The notes beneath the pieces were generated by a model. The model searched no databases and was not told the origin of the DNA. It was given only the letters and a program-made list of their open reading frames with translations. 64,000 bases of DNA from Pelotomaculum sp. PtaU1.Bin035 (GTDB lineage: Bacteria; Bacillota; Desulfotomaculia; Desulfotomaculales; Pelotomaculaceae), in contig MVRN01000127.1 in the NCBI GenBank assembly GCA_002067965.1, forward strand, positions 1 to 64,000, written 5' to 3'. Shown here in pieces: positions 51,984 through 59,789 of the stretch (positions are counted from its first letter, which is position 1; each line of letters starts with the position of its first letter). Made by a program: the position numbers and the translations under genes.

Positions 51984-54314
51984 TTGGCCAAAGCCGAGCG
52001 AAAAAAACATTTGTGGCTAGGTATAATGCTGCTTCTTCTCTCTATTGCCGTCTATGCGGGCTGCGGCCAATCCGGAGCCAAAGTGGATACGCAGCTTGAA
52101 ACAGCCGTTAAATATTTGAGCGAGGGGAAATACGAGGAAGCCGTGTTGGCCTATAACGGGGTTTTTAAAATAGAGCCCAATAATCTGGCGGCCTATAAGG
52201 GCCTCGGCAAAACATACGCTTTGCTGGGCAACAGCGACGAAGCGGAAAAAACATACCGGCAAGGTATATATTTCGTGGACGACAAAGAACAGTTGAAGCT
52301 TTGCCTGGCGGGTCTCTATATTGATAAAAAAAGCTATGGCCAGGCCGGAGAAGCCTACTATGAGCTGATCAGGGCAAATCCGGGGTGCATTCCCGCCTAT
52401 GAGGGCCTGGCCAGGCTCCTGATTGCTCAGGGCAGGATTGAAGAAGCTATCAGCCGGCTGCTGGAGTGCGCTTCCAAAAACGCTGACAAAGAGCGCAGTT
52501 TCAGCCTCTTGGCGGAAGTGTATATTAAGGCGGGCGATAGAGACAACGCCCTAAAAGCGATAAATAAATCCCTGGAAATAAGCTTAAACCAGCAGGCGGC
52601 TTACGAACTGATTGAAAAATTGTTTAATAAAGACTGGCAGAGGGTCATAGAGCAGGGAACGCGGTCGCAGGCGGAAAATCAAAAAGTAGGCGGGATGATT
52701 AAAATATATGGTTATTACAACTCCGGGCGCTACCAAGACGCTATTAATGAATTTGAAGCCTTGCCCGGGCAGGATGCACAATATTACAAGGCTATGATTT
52801 ATGCCGCTTTCTCCCAACTTAAGAACAATAACTTAAAAACGGCGGATAAAATCATCGAAAGCATCAACCTCCAGGCAGAAAAGAATCCCTGCCTCTTTGC
52901 GGACGTTGCCAGGTACTATCTGGAAAAAGGCGATTTCGGAAAGGCTCAAAGCATAGCATTCCAAGGTATAGAGCTTGATGATACCCGTATAGAGAATTAC
53001 CGTGTCCTTTATGATCTGGCCATTAGGAAAAACGACCCGAAAGCCAAGTACTACCCTTACCTGGTGCTGAGCAGGTGTACGGAACCGGCGGGTTGGCTGG
53101 AAGAAAAACTGAGAGAGCAAGGAATACAGGTTGATTTTTTAAGCAATCAGCCGGCCCCCGCTGGATCAACGGTTTCTCCCTGGAGCAGCGCCAAGGGGAA
53201 AACCGGCGGCTCCGTTCCGGATACTGCAAGTGATCCTATCCTTACCAGCACGGCAATAGTTATGGATGTCTCGGACAGCATGAATGAAAGCTGGCAGGGA
53301 GGCAAAAAAATCAGTTCCGCTAAAACAGCGGCAGCGCAAATGCTGGGATTGATCGAGTGGGAGAGCGAAAAATTGGGGCCGGAACACGAGGTCTGCGTTG
53401 TTTCCTTTGCTGACAACGCGAGCCTGAAGTTGCCGGCCACGCCGGATATCGGGCGGGCAAAACAAACAGTGGCAGGTCTGAGTACGGGAAACAGCACCAA
53501 TATCGGTGAAGCTCTGGATTTAGCCAACTCCCAATTGAAAAACACACCGGCCAGAAAGAAGATAATTGTCTTGCTTTCTGACGGCCAGACAAACAGGGGA
53601 TTGTCACGGGACGATATTATTAAAGGGCCTGTTAACATGGCCCGGGAAGCGGGGATTGTCATTTATACCATTGGTTTCGGCAGTCCCGGCGCCTTGGATG
53701 AAGACCTTCTCAGAAGAATAGCAAGCAGCACCGGGGGAAGCTACAGCAACGCTGCGGGGAGCTTTGATCTGCAGAATGTTTACCTGAAGGTGCGCCATGA
53801 GGCTGCGGGAAACATTTTGTCCGAACTGAAGGGGGATATAAGCCAGGGAGAGACCAGAGAAATCGGCAAGGTCCAGGTGTCCAAAGATTTGGGCCAGTTG
53901 CATTCAACCCTTAATTGGGGTGGCAGCGCCCTTGACCTGATGCTGAAGGACCCGCGCGGCAAGACTGTGGATGAAAACTACCCCGGCGCCAAAGTCTTTA
54001 GGGAAAAACCGGCCTATGTGATTGTGGAGGATCCTGTGCCTGGAGAATGGACGGCGATTGCCTACGGAAAGGAGGTGCCGGAAAAGAGGCTGGCTTATGA
54101 TTTTCTTGCTTCGGGCAGGGAAAAAGAGAAAAAAGATATGTCGTTCATAGGTGGGATTGCTTTACCGGCGGGGGTGTTGTTCGTATTGGCAGTGTTGCTG
54201 CTTGCATATAAAAGAGCATTTAAGGGATGCTGCCCCGCCTGTGGCTTAAAACTGCAGCCAAGCGTCCCGTATTGCCCGTCTTGCGGCCATGAAATGCAAA
54301 AATTAAGCAGATAG
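51984..54314 (+). CDS. TPR and von Willebrand factor A membrane protein with C-terminal zinc ribbon
   Basis: A 776-residue protein. The N-terminal hydrophobic segment ends YAGCGQSG, close to but not a textbook lipobox. Residues 35-340 are TPR-like repeats (LETAVKYLSEGKYEEAVLAYNGVFKIEPNNLAAYKGLGKTYALLG ...). A VWA domain (about 415-600) has MIDAS DVSDSMNES (near 428), STNIGEA and LLSDGQTN. After a beta-rich region, a membrane helix (IGGIALPAGVLFVLAVLLLAY, near 720) leads to a cytoplasmic zinc ribbon (CCPACGLKLQPSVPYCPSCGHE). TTG 51984 follows GAGGTG. It looks like an envelope protein that binds partners through TPR and VWA. Confidence 0.85.
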   Translation: MAKAERKKHLWLGIMLLLLSIAVYAGCGQSGAKVDTQLETAVKYLSEGKYEEAVLAYNGVFKIEPNNLAAYKGLGKTYALLGNSDEAEKTYRQGIYFVDDKEQLKLCLAGLYIDKKSYGQAGEAYYELIRANPGCIPAYEGLARLLIAQGRIEEAISRLLECASKNADKERSFSLLAEVYIKAGDRDNALKAINKSLEISLNQQAAYELIEKLFNKDWQRVIEQGTRSQAENQKVGGMIKIYGYYNSGRYQDAINEFEALPGQDAQYYKAMIYAAFSQLKNNNLKTADKIIESINLQAEKNPCLFADVARYYLEKGDFGKAQSIAFQGIELDDTRIENYRVLYDLAIRKNDPKAKYYPYLVLSRCTEPAGWLEEKLREQGIQVDFLSNQPAPAGSTVSPWSSAKGKTGGSVPDTASDPILTSTAIVMDVSDSMNESWQGGKKISSAKTAAAQMLGLIEWESEKLGPEHEVCVVSFADNASLKLPATPDIGRAKQTVAGLSTGNSTNIGEALDLANSQLKNTPARKKIIVLLSDGQTNRGLSRDDIIKGPVNMAREAGIVIYTIGFGSPGALDEDLLRRIASSTGGSYSNAAGSFDLQNVYLKVRHEAAGNILSELKGDISQGETREIGKVQVSKDLGQLHSTLNWGGSALDLMLKDPRGKTVDENYPGAKVFREKPAYVIVEDPVPGEWTAIAYGKEVPEKRLAYDFLASGREKEKKDMSFIGGIALPAGVLFVLAVLLLAYKRAFKGCCPACGLKLQPSVPYCPSCGHEMQKLSR

Positions 54315-54329
54315 AGGGAGGAACTATTA

Positions 54330-55127
54330 ATGGATTATGACAAGCTGGAAGTAAATTACTTAGTACGGCGGTTGGCCGGTTTCTTTGTTACCTTAATAAT
54401 ACTGATTATCATAAAAGCTGTTATTACCAGCCTTCCTTCGATGGATACCCTGGTATTCAAGCAGTATGGCATCACTATCGCAAACATTGCTTCTGCGGTT
54501 ATATCCTCTATTATTATTGGCTTAATCTTGATTTTTGGGCAGGATATCGCCTTTCGGGTTGTCCGGATTGTTCCCTCTTATCCGGAGGCAAACCCTTTAA
54601 TAAACACAGTGTCCATACTTATTTCAATCGTTATAGCTTATATGGCCTTTAACAAGATATTGTCGCCTCTCTTCGCCAAAATCAATCTAGCCTGGCTTTA
54701 TCCGGTTCTTTTCCTGTGCATAGCCATCTTCCCTGTTTATAGAATAACCGCCTTGCTTTTTACCAGTTCGGGTAAGATCACGGACCTTTTCATCGGGGAA
54801 AGGCGGGCCGCGGCTTCGGCTAATACGGTCGTATGCCCCAATTGCGGGGATATCGTGCCTGAAAGTAAATTTTGCAGCCGGTGCGGAAAGGAAATGATTA
54901 GAGAAAAAGCAGATAGCGTATTTTGTCAAAAATGCGGCAGCGTACTCAAACCGGGAGTAAAATTTTGCGCCAAATGTGGAACCGGCACGGCAAGCGTGGA
55001 GAGTCCCATTGAGGAGAGCCCGCCGGTAGAAGAGGCGGTTAGATGCGCCTGCGCCCAATGCAATACTCCCCTTGAGCCCGGTGACGAGTTTTGTATGAAT
55101 TGCGGGGCGAAGGCGAGTGTATCGTAA
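54330..55127 (+). CDS. Membrane protein with three C-terminal zinc ribbons
   Basis: A 265-residue protein. Four to five membrane helices occupy residues 10-150 (LAGFFVTLIILIIIKAVI, IIGLILIFGQ, VSILISIVIAYMAF, LYPVLFLCIAIFPVYRITALLF). The cytoplasmic tail carries three ribbons: CPNCGDIVPESKFCSRCG, CQKCGSVLKPGVKFCAKCG, CAQCNTPLEPGDEFCMNCG. GGAGG precedes the ATG, 15 nt after the previous gene. Ribbon repeats may bind the single ribbons of the neighbours or recruit a shared partner. No family name for the membrane part is known to me. Confidence 0.8.
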   Translation: MDYDKLEVNYLVRRLAGFFVTLIILIIIKAVITSLPSMDTLVFKQYGITIANIASAVISSIIIGLILIFGQDIAFRVVRIVPSYPEANPLINTVSILISIVIAYMAFNKILSPLFAKINLAWLYPVLFLCIAIFPVYRITALLFTSSGKITDLFIGERRAAASANTVVCPNCGDIVPESKFCSRCGKEMIREKADSVFCQKCGSVLKPGVKFCAKCGTGTASVESPIEESPPVEEAVRCACAQCNTPLEPGDEFCMNCGAKASVS

Positions 55128-55186
55128 GCCGGCTTTTATTGTATCTTGCCGGGGTCTGAGAAGCTTATGAAGGTAGGGTGTTTGGT

Positions 55187-56305
55187 ATGTTCTGCCCAAG
55201 ATGCAATAATGAAGTTAAAACGCCGGGGGCAAGGTTTTGCCCTGATTGCGGGGGTGTGCTGGCAATACCCGCGGTGACGGCATGCCCGCGATGCGGGTTT
55301 GCCGCCCGGCAGGGGAGCAAGTTCTGTGGAAAATGCGGCCTCTCTTTAGAGGCCTCTTCAGATATCAGCCGCTCCGCAATGCAAGATGAAGCACGAGAGA
55401 TATATGCAGCCGGCTGCCAGCCCGGACTAAAAGGTAGTGCGAAAAGAAGCGGGGCCGCTCAAACGTCAGGGTTCTTTTCTTCCAAAAGAGTAATACTGCT
55501 GGTCATGGTGCTAGTAGCCGCTGCCGCCCTGGGCGGGATCGCTTATGCTTTCCTGTGGGGGTATGTGATGGATCGGGAATCTCCGGAGGTAACCATAACC
55601 TCGCCTGCGGGAGACAAGGCCATAACCCTGGGCACATCCGGCGGAACTGCCGGGGATGTTATCGAAATCAAGGCCAAAGACCGCAAATTAGAAAAGGTCG
55701 ACCTCCTTGTTAATGGGGTGCCGGTTAAATCTTATAATCATTTCGACAGCATGATTTTCAATTGGGAAGCTGATAAGGAAGGAAAATACACATTCTACGC
55801 GGTGGCGCGGGACTATTGCGGCAATATGGGCAAATCCCCGCCCCTGGTGATCGAAGTCAAGAACCCTGTTGCCCCGCCGGCGGTAATGACGGCTAACTAT
55901 CCGAACCAGGAAAAGCAAGTAATAGAAGCGTTTTCTTATAATTGGATCAAAACAATAACAGAGAGAAAGATTAACGAGCACATGGACTGTTACGCCGACA
56001 ATCTGGATATCTACTACAAGGCAAGCAATGTGCCGAAGAGCGATATTCTCAAAAGCAGGCAAGAAATGTTTAATACTTATAGCAAAATAAACATGAGTAT
56101 TTACAACTTGCAGGTAAACCTGGAAAGCAATAATTCTGCCACTGCGATATTTAACAAGAAGTGGGACTGCTCAGGAAAAGAAACCTTTTCAGGTGAAGTG
56201 CTTCAAAAACTTAGCCTGAAGAATTTCAACGGAAAATGGCAGATTATCGGCGAAGAAGAAATTAAGGTCCTATGGGCTGTGAAAAATGGCAAAACGATAG
56301 AATAA
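55187..56305 (+). CDS. Zinc-ribbon membrane protein with Ig-like and NTF2-like domains
   Basis: A 372-residue protein. Two N-terminal ribbons (CPRCNNEVKTPGARFCPDCG and CPRCGFAARQGSKFCGKCG), then a membrane helix at about 105-125 (VILLVMVLVAAAALGGIAYAFLW). Outside it has an Ig-like domain (SPEVTITSPAGDKAIT ... GKYTFYAVARDYCGNMGKSPPLVIEV) and a C-terminal domain of about 110 residues (VIEAFSYNWIKTITERKINEHMDCYADNLDIYYKASN ... GKWQIIGEEEI) that looks like SnoaL/NTF2-like DUF4440. ATG 55187 chosen over 55178. Same topology as neighbours. Confidence 0.75.
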   Translation: MFCPRCNNEVKTPGARFCPDCGGVLAIPAVTACPRCGFAARQGSKFCGKCGLSLEASSDISRSAMQDEAREIYAAGCQPGLKGSAKRSGAAQTSGFFSSKRVILLVMVLVAAAALGGIAYAFLWGYVMDRESPEVTITSPAGDKAITLGTSGGTAGDVIEIKAKDRKLEKVDLLVNGVPVKSYNHFDSMIFNWEADKEGKYTFYAVARDYCGNMGKSPPLVIEVKNPVAPPAVMTANYPNQEKQVIEAFSYNWIKTITERKINEHMDCYADNLDIYYKASNVPKSDILKSRQEMFNTYSKINMSIYNLQVNLESNNSATAIFNKKWDCSGKETFSGEVLQKLSLKNFNGKWQIIGEEEIKVLWAVKNGKTIE

Positions 56306-56345
56306 TAGCATATTGGGGAAAAAACAGTGGTAAGGAGGAACACCG

Positions 56346-56837
56346 ATGTCCTTTTGTTCTGACTGCGGGGCAAAAGTTGAAGCCGGAGCCAAGTTTTGCG
56401 AGAATTGCGGATATGTCCTGGATGCCCGGCCTGCCGCACCTTTATCATCTTTTAAAATTAGTAAATTTTACGTCAAAATAGCTATTGCCGCAGTATTGGT
56501 CCTGATATTGGTTGTATTTTTATCTTCAACATTGGGAAAAAGCAACATTGTATCGGCATATTATCCCGAATCAGTCGCGAAAGCTTTTGTTGAAGGCGCT
56601 GTTAAAGGGGACAAAAGCGTTGAAAGGTTGTGCGCGGGTGACGATACTGACAGGGTATTCAACATGGGTGTGATGGCGCTTGGGCTCAGTATGACCAAGG
56701 ACAGGAATTTCACCTATAAAACCACTAAAAAAACCGAGAGTAAAGCTATGGTGCAGGTTTCAGGCTCATCCGGCCACCTTTGCGACATTGAGCTGGAATA
56801 CAGCAAAGGGAAGTGGCTTGTCAGCTGTGTTTATTAA
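56346..56837 (+). CDS. Small zinc-ribbon membrane protein
   Basis: A 163-residue protein: one ribbon (FCSDCGAKVEAGAKFCENCGYVL), a membrane helix at 42-63 (VKIAIAAVLVLILVVFLSS), and an outside domain of about 95 residues (ESVAKAFVEGAVKGDKSVERLCAGDD ... LEYSKGKWLVSCVY) with the helix-then-sheet look of a DUF4878/NTF2-like fold. Two cysteines (LCAGDD, HLCDIEL) may pair. AGGAGG precedes the ATG. Shares layout with the 55187 protein. Confidence 0.75.
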   Translation: MSFCSDCGAKVEAGAKFCENCGYVLDARPAAPLSSFKISKFYVKIAIAAVLVLILVVFLSSTLGKSNIVSAYYPESVAKAFVEGAVKGDKSVERLCAGDDTDRVFNMGVMALGLSMTKDRNFTYKTTKKTESKAMVQVSGSSGHLCDIELEYSKGKWLVSCVY

Positions 56838-56920
56838 TGACAGGACACCCGGCCGGGTCCTGTTTCGAAAGCGGCTAAAGTAATTAATAAGTAATCAAAC
56901 AAATGTGGGGAGATTGAAAA

Positions 56921-57158
56921 TGATACAGTCACCTGGGATGAACAGACCCAGACCGTCAAAGCCGCCAAAGGGAACACCACCATTCAATTGAAGATAGGCG
57001 ACTCGACAGCCTACAAGAACGGCCGGCCCGTCAGCCTTGACCCGCCTCCCCAAATCCTAAACGGCAGCACCATGGTCCCGGTGCGCTTCGTCAGCGAGGC
57101 CCTGGGCGCGGAAGTGAAGTGGGATGAGGCAACTCAAACTGTAAAAATTAACATATAA
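56921..57158 (+). pseudogene. Fragment of a copper-amine-oxidase-N stalk domain
   Basis: Reading from about 56921 gives NDTVTWDEQTQTVKAAKGNTTIQLKIGDSTAYKNG, then LNGSTMVPVRFVSEALGAEVKWDEATQTVKINI and a stop. This is the end of a stalk domain. No start codon lies in frame after an upstream stop at about 56896, so the gene lost its 5' part. Confidence 0.65.
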
Positions 57159-57183
57159 ACAAGGAAAAAAGGGAGTGAATAAA

Positions 57184-57924
57184 TTGAAATCTTGTCCGGA
57201 TTGTGGGGGACAAATACTGGATAACGCCGGCTTATGCGGCAATTGCGGGAACACAAAGACACAGCCGGAAGCGGCGGCAGGATCCCCTGGTAGCCGGAGT
57301 GCGGGATTGGGAATGAAATATAAAATTATCATAGGTTCTGTACTGGCCGTCCTGCTGGTGCTCGGCGGCTTCTGGAGTTTGAATACCTATGGAACAGAAG
57401 CCCGGGTGCAGGCCAAATTAGAACTGGCTGTAAAATACCTGAGTGAAAACAAATATGAAGAAGCTATCCTGGCCTTTAACGAAGCCATCAGGATTGACCC
57501 CCGCAATATGGAAGCCCGGGTGGGATTGGCCCAGGCCTATATAGGGATCGGCGATTATCAAAAAGCGGAAGAAGCCGTTTCCACAGCCAGGGGCATTGGT
57601 ACGATTATGCCTGAACAATACCAGAAATTAATAGCGGCTTATATAAAACAGGGGAGGCTTACAGAAGCCGAAAGACTGTTGGCCGAAGCCCGGGAAAAAT
57701 ATGCGGCAAATGCCTTCATAGCTGACGCCGAAAAACTATTGGGCCAGGAAAAAGCAGCCGCCGCGGCACTTAACAATCCGCCTCCGGCGGAACCACCTCC
57801 CGCTCCGGTAATTGAGGAACCACCGAAGCAGGCCCCCGCCCCGGCAGTCACAACACCACCCGGGCAGAACCCGAAGCCGGTAGTAAATCAACCGGATTCC
57901 GGCTCGGTATCAAACATCTATTAA
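57184..57924 (+). CDS. Zinc-ribbon membrane protein with TPR repeats and Pro-rich tail
   Basis: A 246-residue protein. Ribbon at residues 4-22 (CPDCGGQILDNAGLCGNCG), a membrane helix at about 45-65 (IIIGSVLAVLLVLGGFWSL), then TPR repeats: KLELAVKYLSENKYEEAILAFNEAIRIDPRNMEARVGLAQAYIGIGDYQKAEEAV, closely similar to the first TPR of the VWA protein (LETAVKYLSEGKYEEAVLAYNGVFKIEPNN). The last 60 residues are Pro/Ala-rich. TTG 57184 is 8 nt from GGGAG. It may compete with, or scaffold alongside, the VWA protein. Confidence 0.75.
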   Translation: MKSCPDCGGQILDNAGLCGNCGNTKTQPEAAAGSPGSRSAGLGMKYKIIIGSVLAVLLVLGGFWSLNTYGTEARVQAKLELAVKYLSENKYEEAILAFNEAIRIDPRNMEARVGLAQAYIGIGDYQKAEEAVSTARGIGTIMPEQYQKLIAAYIKQGRLTEAERLLAEAREKYAANAFIADAEKLLGQEKAAAAALNNPPPAEPPPAPVIEEPPKQAPAPAVTTPPGQNPKPVVNQPDSGSVSNIY

Positions 57925-58131
57925 TTATTGTAATATTCTTTTCGTGAGCGGCATGACAAAAACTTGACAGGTCCTCTATGATGCTGATTAATGCTTTAAT
58001 GGTTTTTTTAAATAATTGGTTTAGGCGGAAGTTAATAAAGTAAGGTTCGTTTATTGGAGGTGGCTGGTTGGGAAAAAGTATATAGTTGGGCTTGCGATTT
58101 AGAAAATAATTTGTTATAGGGAGGCATTTTT

Positions 58132-58497
58132 ATGAGTCAAAGAGGCACATCAAACGCGCCACTGATTTTAGGGATTATTGGCGCTATAGTTTCACTGCCG
58201 AATGTTTTATGCGCGAGCACTTGTGGTGCGATAGTTGGGATGGGCGCGACCAATTCACACAGCGGGGCAGGCTTTGGTGTGATTTTTGGATTTGCGCCGG
58301 TGATTATCGGATTCATTTCCGCTTTCCTGGGGAAATCCAATCCTGTTATTTCAGGCGCCGGTTTACTTATTGCGGCTGTTTGTACATTTATCTTTCTTGT
58401 TATTACGTTATTTACAAATATTTTTGCGTGGGCTGCGTTAATATTGTTTTTAATAGGCGGGATTATGGCTTTTGTTCAGAAGAAAGAAGCATCTTAA
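58132..58497 (+). CDS. Small four-helix membrane protein (DUF4064-like)
   Basis: A 121-residue protein with four hydrophobic helices (PLILGIIGAIVSLPNVLC, GVIFGFAPVIIGFISAFLG, GAGLLIAAVCTFIFLVITLF, WAALILFLIGGIMAFV), in the style of DUF4064 proteins. GGGAGG precedes the ATG. It is 207 nt from the previous gene; the gap holds AT-rich text that may contain a second promoter. Function unknown. Confidence 0.7.
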   Translation: MSQRGTSNAPLILGIIGAIVSLPNVLCASTCGAIVGMGATNSHSGAGFGVIFGFAPVIIGFISAFLGKSNPVISGAGLLIAAVCTFIFLVITLFTNIFAWAALILFLIGGIMAFVQKKEAS

Positions 58498-58609
58498 ACA
58501 TACAAGATAACTGGCGCGGATCCAATTGGAGAGGTCTATTTTATTCAGTTAATGGATTGCCGCGTCAGCCTTGTTTTATTTTAGCCCCACTACTAATGAG
58601 GAGATGAGC

Positions 58610-59317
58610 ATGGATAGATATCCCATCATCGATTTTGGCAACTTCCCAATATATAACATCATGGGTGGTTTGGGATTTATCGCCGGCTTGCTGCTGTTCA
58701 TGAAAAACCTGAATGGTATTGATGAGCCGGAGAGGGAAAAGGACAAGATACTGACATTATTGGCCGTGTCTTTTTTGTCAGCTATGTTTTTTGCAAACTT
58801 TATTAACTGGTTTGTTATTCCGGGAGTGCTCAATTACAGCTTAATCGATAGGTTCAGAGTTGCAGGCTTTACTTTTTATTTTGGCCTTATAGCTTTCTTT
58901 TTTACATCATATGTATTACTCAAGATATATAAATTCCAGGTTGGAAAAATAATAAATTTTGTAATACCTTCCGCATTGATCTTTCATTCATTCGGCAGAA
59001 TTGGATGTTCATTCGGCGGTTGTTGCTATGGCAAAGAAATTAATTACAATCTGTTCAACCATTTCCTTATAGAGAGATTTCCGGCAAGAGAAATTGAAGC
59101 TTTTTTATTATTCGTTTTGTTTGTTACCGCGTATTTTTTTATAAAGAAAGACAGGCTGGTTTTTTATTTATATACATATCCTGTTATTAGATTTTTTTTA
59201 GAATATGGCCGTGGCGATGTTAGAGGGAAATTATTTACCGATATACTGTCCCCAGCGCAAATGGTGTCAATATTTATAGTCGTTCTTACAACGATCGTGT
59301 TGGTTATTAAGAAGTGA
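58610..59317 (+). CDS. lgt: Prolipoprotein diacylglyceryl transferase paralogue
   Basis: A 235-residue membrane protein that resembles Lgt, which adds diacylglycerol to the lipobox Cys of lipoproteins. It keeps the hallmark HSFGRIGCSFGGCCYGK (about residues 128-144) and RFFLEYGRGDVRGK near the C terminus, where Lgt has R.fiE..R.D. Six or seven membrane helices are seen. The first part (YPIIDFGNFPIYNIMGGLGFIAGLL) is shortened relative to housekeeping Lgt. ATG 58610 is 6 nt after GAGGAG. Likely a second, specialised copy for a local client. Confidence 0.75.
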   Translation: MDRYPIIDFGNFPIYNIMGGLGFIAGLLLFMKNLNGIDEPEREKDKILTLLAVSFLSAMFFANFINWFVIPGVLNYSLIDRFRVAGFTFYFGLIAFFFTSYVLLKIYKFQVGKIINFVIPSALIFHSFGRIGCSFGGCCYGKEINYNLFNHFLIERFPAREIEAFLLFVLFVTAYFFIKKDRLVFYLYTYPVIRFFLEYGRGDVRGKLFTDILSPAQMVSIFIVVLTTIVLVIKK

Positions 59318-59396
59318 CCCGAAGGATACTGTCAATTTATATTGAATCCATACAAAAGCGATTCCAACTGACATATGTCAATGGAGGGGACTTGGA

Positions 59397-59765
59397 TTGA
59401 CCGTATTTGAAATATTATCAGATTTTATTAAAGAAACTCCGGGGCCCTGGTTGTTAACTTTCGGAGCGGCGCAGATCGGTAAAACTTTAGCAGAACCAAA
59501 CTATGGTTTTATGCAGTTTCTGGCCAATGAAGCTGAATTCTTTGAAGATAACAGTAGTGTCTTATTTTCAAATTATAACAACACTTGCAGAATGAATTTT
59601 ATAGTTGCGGCACTTGTGAATCCGAGGAGTCCGGGCTCCGGGCAATTGATTTTTGACTATTATAACGCGTTTATCCCAATTGAGGATTCTGAAGAAACGG
59701 GTGTCTGGTTTTTAGCCGTAGAAAAGTTTAATCCACTATTAGAATATGGTGTTGCCGGTAAATAG
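59397..59765 (+). CDS. Small hypothetical protein upstream of the TPR-CHAT gene
   Basis: A 122-residue protein with no recognised family (TVFEILSDFIKETPGPWLLTFGAAQIGKTLAEPNYGFMQFLANEAEFFEDNSS ...). It has no signal peptide or membrane helix. TTG start with GGAGGGG upstream. It ends 24 nt before the TPR-CHAT gene, so it is likely co-translated with it and may be a substrate or regulator of the CHAT peptidase. That link is inference from position only. Confidence 0.6.
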   Translation: MTVFEILSDFIKETPGPWLLTFGAAQIGKTLAEPNYGFMQFLANEAEFFEDNSSVLFSNYNNTCRMNFIVAALVNPRSPGSGQLIFDYYNAFIPIEDSEETGVWFLAVEKFNPLLEYGVAGK

Positions 59766-59789
59766 CTTGTGTATCTGTCGAGGTGCTTT

